From Auriscalpium vulgare (taxonomy: Eukaryota; Basidiomycota; Agaricomycetes; Russulales; Auriscalpiaceae): a stretch of DNA of 64,000 nt. Where the stretch lies: the NCBI GenBank assembly GCA_019915015.1, contig JAHBBC010000028.1:1-64000 (forward strand), in the 5' to 3' direction. A program made the position numbers and the translations under genes. Shown one piece after another: positions 56,173-64,000 of the stretch (the stretch's first letter is position 1; every line of letters starts with the position of its first letter). Under the pieces are notes generated by a model. It saw only the letters and a list, made by a program, of their open reading frames with translations. It was not told the origin of the DNA and did not search any database.

Positions 56173-59100
56173 GATCTAGGTGAAGATGAAGCCATCGCCA
56201 TGATCATCGAAGGCGATGGCGAAGACGCGCGCATCATTGCATATACCCCAATCGACGCCTCCGACGACTCCGCGATTCAAGCTGCCTACGTTACCGCCTC
56301 CGAAGCCCGCACGCATTTGCCAGAGTACGCAGCCCCGTCTTTCTTGAACAAAATATGTCCCGCAGAGCCTTGTAAATCACGTACGACTCCCGAATCAAAT
56401 CTTGGTCACCAGTATATGTCGTCCGATCGCAAACCATCTCCGACTCAGAAACCGCGCTATCGACACCCACATCTTGACGACGACACTCAGCAATATCTTG
56501 GACATTCCCCGCGACCACCTACCACTTTCTTGAACTCGTCCACATCGTCGCCTTCGCCTTCCGATCCCGAACCAGTCGACATCTTTCTTGGCAAGAAGAA
56601 GTACAAGCCCGTCGCAGACAAAGTCCGACCCGTTCTTGGCACACTTCCTGACGGGTTTCGCATCGAGCGCAACATCATCGGAGACCCCCTCGCATCCATG
56701 CCACCATTATCGACGCATCCCCCGCCCTTCGTTCCCACCGGTCGATACACCCAAGAACGTCACGACAAGATGGACGCGAACCCCAGCTACGAATTCCTCA
56801 CCCCGACCGAGCGCGATCTCTTGCACGACATCATCGTAAAGCAGAACGAGGCCTTCGCATGGGACGACACCGAACGCGGCAGCTTCAATCCCGAATACTT
56901 CCCTCCGATCCAGATTCCCGTCGTCGCACACGTCCCATGGGTCGATCGCAACATCCCCATACCCCCGGGCATCTACAACGACGTCTGCGCCATGATCAAA
57001 CGGAAGATCGCGGCAGGTGTCTACGAGCCCTCGAACTCTTCCTATCGATCGAAGTGGTTCTGCGTCGCAAAGAAGGATGGCAAGAGTCTACGTATAGTCC
57101 ACTCGCTCGAGCCACTCAACGCTGTCACGGTCGCACACTCCGGCGTCCCTCCAATCCAAGAACAACTTGCGGAACAGTTCGGAGGACGTGCCTGTGGTGG
57201 CATTCTCGACCTCTACGTCGGATACGACGAGCGACTCATCGACCCCCGATCCCGCGACTTCACGACCTTCCAGACGCCTTACGGAGCACTTCGTCTAGTC
57301 ACCCTTCCGATGGGGTGGACGAACTCGGTCCCCATATTCCACGACGACGTCACGTTCATTTTGCAGGATGAGATCCCGACCTTCACAGTGCCCTTCATCG
57401 ACGATGTTCCCCTCAAAGGCCCCAAGTCCGACTATCGACTTTCCGATGGATCTTACGAGATGATCCCGGAAAACAAGGACATTCGTCGCTTCGTCTGGGA
57501 GCACCTCACCAACGTCAATCGGATCCTCCAGCGCATGCGCTACTCCGGCGGTACCTTCTCCGGTCCCAAGTCGATCCTCATCGCTCGCGAATTCACCGTC
57601 CTCCGCCACCTCTGCACTCCGGAAGGTCGCCGCGCTGATCCGACCACAATCTCAGCCATCACGAACTGGGGTCCTCTCAAGGATCTCTCCGACGTTCGCG
57701 CTTTCCTTGGCACAGTCGGAGTCTGCAGGATATTCATCAAGGACTTCGCGAAGCATGCGTGGCCTCTCACCAAGCTCACACGGAAGGGTACGGAGTGGGA
57801 GTACGGTCCCGATCAGCACAGGGCGCAAGAGTACCTCAAAAACGCGCTGGTCAAGTTGGACGCCCTTCGAGCGATCGATTACGAGTCGCAAGCACCAGTC
57901 GTCCTCGCAGTTGACACATCCTACATCGCAGTCGGCTACATTCTCGCCCAAGAGGAACTGAACAACCCGAAGAAGCGTTACTACAGCCGTTTTGGATCGA
58001 TATCGCTCAACGATCGCGAACGACGCTTCTCCCAGCCCAAGCTCGAGATCTATGGACTCTTCCGATCGCTTCGCGCCCTTCGCATGTACCTCATAGGACT
58101 ACGGAACTTCATCGTCGAAGTCGATGCCAGCTCGATCGGAGGAATGCTCAAGAACCCCGATTTGGTCCCGACGGCTAGCATCAATCGCTGGATCATCGGC
58201 ATCCTCGTCTTCAAGTTCCTCCTTCGACACGTCCCAGGCATCGCACATGGTCCCGACGGACTGTCGCGTCGCGTCCGACAGCCAGGCGATCCAGAGGAAC
58301 CCCCCGACGAAGACTACGACGATTGGCTCGACAACCTGTACGGATTTTTGTTCGCGGTCCCCACGCATAGCTCCACAGTCAAACCCGACCAAGCTCCCTC
58401 CCTCCCCGCCCCAGGACTCAACGCTGTGTTCGCATTGACCGCGGACGGTCAAGATCTCAGTGAGGAGGAGGAGCCCGAGCTATCGTACGATGAAGTCCCA
58501 CGCAGCGATGCAGCGATCAAAGCCGACGAGCGACTAGTCCATGTTCGCGAATGGTTAGAAGATCCCGTGCGACCAGATCACCTTTCCGACCAAGAATTTG
58601 CGACTTTCGTCCGATACGCCCTTCGATTCTTCAGCACCGGCAATCGACTCTATCGACGCTCAGGAGATGGCGCGCACAAGCTCATCCCCCACCCAAAGCG
58701 CCGTATTCAAGTCCTAGTCGACTGCCACGACAAAGTCGGACATCGCGGAGTCTTTGCGACTCGATCCCTAGTCGGAGAACGCTTCTGGTGGCCGTCCTAT
58801 GAATCGGACGTTATGTGGTATGTTCGCACATGCCACCTATGTCAACAACGCCAGAAGCGACAGATCCTCATCCCTCCGACCGTCGCAACTCCCGCTCCCT
58901 TGTTCGCAAAGATCTACGTCGACACGCTGCACATGCCCGTCTCAGGAGGATACCGCTATATCGTCCAAGGTCGCTGCTCACTTACGACCTACCCGGAGTT
59001 CTCCCTACTCAAGAAGGAGAACTCCGTCGCGATCGCGGACTGGATCTTCCAAAGCATCCTCTGTCGCTGGGGTTCCCTGTCGGAGGTCGTCACTGACAAT

Positions 59101-59922
59101 GGCGGTCCTTTTGTCAAAGCCCTGGTTCATCTTGAGAAGAAATACCACATACGCCACATTCGCATCTCAGGCTACAACTCTCGTGCTAACGGAATCGTCG
59201 AACGTGCTCATTATGACGTTCGGCAAGCACTCTACAAGGCCGCGAATGGTGACCAGACCCAGTGGGCGCGCTGCGCTTTCTCGGTGTTCTGGTCGGAACG
59301 TATCACGGTTCGGAAGCGCATGGGCTGCTCCCCATACTTCGCTGTCACCGGATGTCACCCGATCATTCCCCTCGACATCTCTGAAGCGACGTACCTCCAG
59401 CCCCCTCCCGAATCTCTTCTCTCGACCACAGACCTCATCGCGCGACGGGCAATCGCACTGCAGAAACGACATGATCAAGTCTCCGCTCTCCGATCGGACG
59501 TATACGCTGAGCGACTCGCGAACGCTAGGAAGTTCGAGAAGGAACATTCGCACGTTATCAAGAACTTCGACTTCAAGCGAGGCGCTCTAGTACTCATCCG
59601 ACACACTGCGATCGAGAAGTCACTCAATCGGAAGATGCGCCCGCGCTACCTAGGACCCCTAGTCGTCGTCTCCCGCAATCGGGGAGGAGCATACATCGTC
59701 GCGGAGCTGGACGGCTCTGTACTCGACCGTCCGATCGCCGCATTTCGAGTCATCCCCTACTTCGCTCGCAAGGAGATTCCCTTCCACTTGTCCGACGTCG
59801 ACATAGACACTCATCGACTACGCGAGTTAGAAGCCTCGACGCAACATGGCAACGATGACGGCGAAGAGCCACCCCTTCTCGACGCACCCGACGACGAAGA
59901 CGAAGTCCCCGACCAAGTGTAG
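56172..59922 (+). CDS. Pol polyprotein of element 2: RT, RNase H, integrase
   Basis: Open for 1250 codons after the gag-pro stop (first ATG 56200, 1240 codons from there) and intact. RT: FAWDDTERGSF, SKWFCVAKKDGKSLRIVHSL, LPMGWTNSVPIFHDDV, catalytic FIDD at 57394-57405. RNase H: VLAVDTSYIAVGY, SQPKLEIYGLF, VEVDASS, HGPDGLSR. Then an internal PPT-like tract (58437-58473). Integrase: H-x4-H-x29-C-x2-C from about 58720, catalytic Asp in KIYVDTLH, Asp in VTDNGG and Glu in GIVERAH (34 residues between the last two by my count), and a C-terminal GPF/Y-like module (RYLGPLVVVSRN...AELDG) without chromodomain. The acidic tail ends 336 nt before the convergent accessory gene. Expressed from the gag mRNA by +1 frameshift, by inference. 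Confidence 0.96.
58437..58473 (+). other. Internal (central) PPT-like tract with hairpin, element 2
   Basis: Hairpin GACCG-CGGA-CGGTC (58437-58450), spacer, 12 purines (58462-58473). Over 40 nt it matches the 3' PPT region (62822-62859) at 36 positions. Confidence 0.6.
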
Positions 59923-60258
59923 AGAGTTCCGATCTCATCATCCCTCCGACATTCCTTTCCTTTGCCATCCCCATCACCAAGTCGCTCGCGTCGTATCGCT
60001 GTAGCGCAGGCCCACTCAAGATAAAGGGCCTTAGCCTATGAAGGATTACTGAGGCTTAAACAAAAGTCATTAGTTCGACTAAGTCGGACGCCCACATTCT
60101 TTTATCCTCATTTAGTCGGAGTCAATTCGCGTTTACCAGGAGTTCATCAAGACAGTCGGAGCGGACAAGAAGTTCGTATTTAAGTCAAGGCGCAAGGAAA
60201 CAAGTCGCACTACAAGTACAGGGTATCTACAAAGTCGCCTCACATCCCAGACCGTCGC
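59923..60258. other. Gap between convergent pol and accessory genes, element 2
   Basis: Noncoding. The first 150 nt are near-identical to element 1 (28964-29150); divergence then rises toward the accessory gene. Probably holds both 3' ends. Confidence 0.6.
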
Positions 60259-62327
60259 CTACTCCTCGAACACCTCGTACCACTCGTCTTCCTCGCGCAA
60301 GATCCTCGGCACCTGCCCCGCCGCGTACGCCCTCCAGAGTGGCGCGTTGATCAATCGAACGTCGCGCCACCAGCCGTCGATGAACGAGTCGCGGAGGGCG
60401 AACATCTGGGCGAGTTCATCCGAGCGCGACTTGCGCACCTCCTTGACGATGAGCTTGATGCCCCCCGGAGTTCTGGCGCCCGAGACCGTCTCGATCGGCC
60501 CAGCGACGAGGTCTTGAAGAGAGGCGAAAGAAGGGAACGCGACGAAGTCGCGTGGACGTGGACCGGGAGGGAGAATGTGTTGACGGAGCGCCTTGCCCTT
60601 GCCCTTGCCCTTGCTGGCGGTCGGACGCGCGGTCGCTGGTTGCGACGGACCTAAGAAAACGGTTAGCGTAGCCTCGATCAAAGTACAAGACGGGACTCAC
60701 CTGCGACCGGCTCCTCCTCTGCCTCGAACACGTCGACCGGCGGCGTTTGCCACTCCGCGACCTCTTGCACCCACGAGCCTGCGCGTTCCGATCCTGAGCG
60801 CGGCACGTCAGTCGTCGCCTCGGGACTCGCCAAGAAGAGCTGGCCGCTCGTACCTGGCACCGTCCGTTGCGTTTGCGACTCTGGCGGCACGTCTTGACGC
60901 GCTCCTTCGACTTGATGCGACGGTCCGGCCTCTTGAGTCACGTCGACGTCCATGTTGGCTAGAGCGGGGACGGCGGCGGCGACAGGCGGCGGAGGCTTGC
61001 CGACAAAGGAACGTGGAGGACCTAAGAAGGGATCAACAACGAAGTCAGTAACGATCGGAGGACGTCACAGGAAGTACTCACCTTGTGCCGACGCCCGTGT
61101 CTCCTTGCGCGCGGTCTCATGTGCCCTCTTCGGAGCCTTGAAAGCAGGGCCGGAGTCTTCTCGATCGGGAGTTGCTGACGCGACCCGCTTGTGGCCTGCG
61201 ACTGGTGCAACCGCCTCTGTCTTGTGTTCGGCCGCTGCGGACGCCTTGCGAGCAAGCATAATCGCTACGATCATAGGTCAACAGCTGCGACAAGAGGAAA
61301 GAGAAGGAGACGTACCGCGTGCTTCTGCTTCGCTCCACCGACACCCCTTCTTCGCCTTTCGACACTTCTCGCACTCCACGAACCATCCCGACGGCTTGAG
61401 GGTCGCCTTGTACCGGCAATCAATCCCGCCGTCCGACCCAGTGCTCGCACAGTAGTCGCAAGCCTATCAAAGAGTCAGCACACGATCGGAACGACCAGGC
61501 GATCAAGACGTACCGCGGTCCCCTTGTAGTTGAACTCCCCGAGTTGAATGCGGGTTACGAGGGCGTCGGCGCGTGCCTTCGCGAACTGCAGCCGGGTGCT
61601 GAGCTGCTTGTCCGACTCGCCTTTGTGCCGGCGAACTACGACGGCCCCCGCAACTTGAGGCGCGACCTCGACGATCTCGTCGTCCTCCGACCTGTGTACC
61701 TCGCCGTCTTCCGACGACTCTGTCTCCGGGACCTCCTCGACCGCGATCGGAGCCAGTGACACTGCACGAGCAGGAGTCGGCTGGTAGGGTGGAGGGACCG
61801 AGCGGCGAGGCTGGACAGGGAGAGGTGCGGGCGAAGGAGCGGCAGACGGCTGCGCAGGAGCAAGCGGTGCGACGAACGCGTCCGGCGCGGCGTCGCTGGC
61901 GAGCATCTGCTGGAAGTACTCGTCATCGTCTACCTGGAGGAAGAAGTCAGTCGCAAAAGCATCAATCAAGAAACAAGGGCGTACCTCAGACTCTACGGCC
62001 AGCTCCGACGCGTCGTAGAGAGCTTCCCGGGCCAGCGCCTTCCACTCAGGACGGCCGTGCGCCCGGTAGATCGCGCGGAAATCCACGATGATTTCTGCGA
62101 GTCGCGCCTCGACGTTCGGATAGGCGTGGCCGAAAGCCTGACGAAAAGTGGATCAGTCGCAATGTCGCGCAGAAGATCGCAAGGTTACTCACAATTGCCT
62201 TGGCCATGTTGCGCACCCATTGGAGTTGTTCGGCGGCGCTTGCGTCGGCCGACCACTGATTGAAGACGCGTTCGAGTTGGCGAACAACGCTATCGTCGGA
62301 GAGTCGGCGAGGAGTAGGGGCGGACAT
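60259..62327 (-). CDS. Antisense accessory gene of element 2 (six-Cys cluster protein, seven exons)
   Basis: Predicted 583 aa from exons 62327-62193, 62137-61985, 61933-61514, 61463-61316, 61264-61082, 61021-60701 and 60650-60259; introns are GT-AG, 50-60 nt. Exon lengths against element 1 are 135/135, 153/159, 420/378, 148/148, 183/177, 321/321 and 392/392: every difference is a multiple of three and all phases match. The Cys cluster C-x2-C-x10-C-x14-C-x2-C-x6-C is kept, although four of six Cys codons differ synonymously (TGC/TGT). By-eye protein identity with the element 1 copy is about 71% in exon 1, 80% in exon 4 and 92% in exon 7. Function unknown; nuclear DNA-binding, regulatory or host-interaction roles are guesses. 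The six-Cys motif only partly fits Zn2Cys6, because its spacing is longer. Confidence 0.87.
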
Positions 62328-62390
62328 GTTTCGATGAAGCGCCAGAGGTAGGAAGGCAGGAGAATGATGCCTCCGACTCGCGATCGCACG

Positions 62391-62400
62391 CCTTTTATGC
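62391..62400 (-). promoter_or_regulatory. Candidate TATA box of the accessory gene, element 2
   Basis: GCATAAAAGG on the minus strand, 64 nt before the ATG at 62327, matching the placement in element 1 although the surrounding sequence has diverged. Confidence 0.5.
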
Positions 62401-62824
62401 GATTCCGGCGCCCCCATTGTGCCCTTGCGACTTGTTCGACTTCGTCAAATTTTGCGATCGCGCCCTTGTGCTGCCTGCGACGTGCCGACGAATACCGGAC
62501 TCCGACCACACGTCTCCGCCTCACCTGCGATCGCCTTTGGTAGCCAAGTACACCTTCCCGGCTGCATGACGCGCCGCGCCTAGCCCATGACATCACCACG
62601 GCGCCTACGTCTTCATCCAGTATCGACCCTTCCTGCGACAACCCTCCAGACTCGCACGATCGCCTCCGACCTGGGACTTTTCCGCCGACCTCGCCCGCCG
62701 CAGTCATCCGATCCCGACCGACCCCGCTAATCGCTTCCGACATGCCCGCTATGCGTCTTCGACTCCCCCGCCATTCAATTCGCTTTCCGACTACTCCCGT
62801 ACGACTGCATCGCCTCGACGCACT

Positions 62825-62859
62825 GACCGTGGACGGTCAGGTTCTCAGTGAGGAGGAGG
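62825..62859 (+). other. 3' polypurine tract and hairpin, element 2
   Basis: Hairpin GACCG-TGGA-CGGTC (62825-62838), spacer ending CTCAGT, purines GAGGAGGAGG (62850-62859) abutting the LTR. Confidence 0.75.
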
Positions 62860-64000
62860 TGACAAGCCCCGTCCCGCGCTGGGAGGGGATCTCGACTGTC
62901 TTTTCGCATTTTCGACCAAGTCCTCGGTCACGTGACCTCGGCCTTCCTGCGCCACGATCGGAACGCCCCGCCGACTCCCACGCTGCTCGCACCACGCGCC
63001 CCCAGTCGCCACACGCTCGCCAGCACAGCATTTCCCACGCCCGTCACGACGCATCAGATTTCCATCAGACTCGCACAGCCTGGTCGCACGACAGCCACGC
63101 TCGGCGCTACGCAGCTCCGGAGCTCTCACGCCATCCGAGTACCGCCTCAGTCGCTCATTGTCCGCTTGCCCATTGTCCGCCACACGAGTCCGACTACCCC
63201 GACGTCCTCCGATTCAGTGCTACCAACTCGCCCGCTTCCCTCCGATGCGCCCTAGCGCCTTACGACCCGCGCTACGCCCCCGCAGTCACGACGCGACTTG
63301 CGATCGACACATGACCCAGTCGCGACCGCGTCGAGAGTGGTGCACTTCGCACGTTCGCAATCGGAAAGGCGCAGCCTCGTGCCCACATCATCGGACCACC
63401 GCTATCGCGCTCGATATGGCGCGCATTGTCCGTTCCCGCGCTCCCCGACGCTGTTTCCCACAGTCGACGACAGAGAGGATCGTTTCCCGCGCCGCCTCCT
63501 TTGTCCTTTGACAGCGCTGATCGCTCGCTCGACACCGTTCCCCGCCTCGCTCCTCGTCGTCTGACCGGCGCATGACCTCTACTCATTGTTCGTATTATTT
63601 CATATGACGCCGCTATCTTGTTTTCTTTGTCTTTTCCGATGTCTCCGTACTTACTCGATCGGACACGCACTGTACTCGTCGCAACGTATAAATAGTCGTC
63701 GGATACTCTGCGAAATGCAAGTTACGTTCCCCCCTCATCGCTCCGAGCACAAGTCGTGCACTCTCGCCCTCGTCGTATCGTATAGCGGTCAACATCGGTT
63801 GACTGCTCTCGCGCCTCAGCCTCAGCCATCGCCTTAGCCTTTGTTCTCGCTTCCCGTCTTATCGCCCTCATCTTGTTCCATCGTTGTTGCCCCTTTGCCC
63901 GAGTCCTCGATCGCAGTCGCGTCGCAGCCTTCCGACGTCGTACGTCGAAGCCTCGCTTTCCGATCGGTCGGAGAGTCGATCGATCTCCTCGTCGCTGCTG
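62860..64000 (+). repeat. 3' LTR of element 2, truncated by window end
   Basis: First 1141 of about 1297 nt. Matches the 5' LTR of the same element without visible difference; TATAAATA at 63687-63694. Confidence 0.92.

Larger units (their letters stand above)
52128..64000 (+). mobile_element. LTR retrotransposon element 2 (Ty3/gypsy), 3' LTR truncated by window end
   Basis: Same family as element 1 without secondary insertions: 5' LTR, PBS, gag-pro, pol, antisense accessory gene, PPT, and the first 1141 nt of the 3' LTR. Pol is intact over its whole length; gag has one short C run. The two LTRs look identical over the part present, so it is young. The target duplication cannot be tested because the right flank is outside. 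Confidence 0.95.

Noticed and set aside
1..64000. CRISPR arrays, operons, ribosome binding sites, rRNA or tRNA genes
   Set aside because: The genome is fungal; no regular spacer-repeat array was seen, and I found no convincing tRNA cloverleaf by eye. A tRNAscan/Infernal run would be decisive.

Overview
The window is nuclear DNA of a filamentous basidiomycete, most likely an Agaricomycete. Host genes are split by many short GT-AG introns (about 48-62 nt). The recognisable genes are typically fungal: thymidylate synthase, sphingolipid delta-4 desaturase, a Sec2-type Rab exchange factor, basidiomycete-style F-box proteins, a MYND-finger protein and a Ulp1-like protease family. About 60% of the window is Ty3/gypsy LTR retrotransposon sequence. 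There is no prokaryotic, CRISPR or organellar signal.

Layout. 20-5148 (minus): two adjacent parts of a repetitive, partly decayed gene pair, a Ulp1-like cysteine protease and a zinc-finger protein. 5149-10729: gene-poor DNA with old repeats, a GGTTC/GAACC-rich element and a relict LTR. 10730-33129: retrotransposon 1 (plus strand), which landed inside a second GGTTC-rich element. It was later hit twice within pol, by a complete retrotransposon of a related family (element 3, minus, 18581-28356) and by an unrelated LTR now left as a solo copy (17276-17932). 33130-52127: the host gene island. It holds a MYND gene, a cyclophilin-like relic, thymidylate synthase and the desaturase divergent from one short promoter with two MluI boxes, a Sec2-like gene, two tail-to-tail F-box paralogues and a G-alpha fragment. 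52128-64000: retrotransposon 2, the same family as element 1, uninterrupted, with its 3' LTR cut by the window edge.

How the retroelements work together. Elements 1 and 2 read LTR - PBS - gag-pro - (+1 shift) - RT-RNaseH-integrase - antisense accessory gene - PPT - LTR. The accessory gene is the most unusual object here. It has seven exons, lies on the opposite strand between pol and the 3' LTR, encodes a six-cysteine cluster protein, and has the same introns and phases in both copies, with every exon length difference a multiple of three. Its protein has diverged far more than gag-pol of the same two elements. Element 3 lacks it. All three elements also carry a second copy of the 3' polypurine tract, with a conserved hairpin, inside pol just before integrase, a candidate central PPT.

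Limits. Family assignments rest on motifs read by eye and identities are hand estimates. Several single-base frameshifts, in host genes as well as in transposons, may be mutations or uncorrected homopolymer errors in the assembly.
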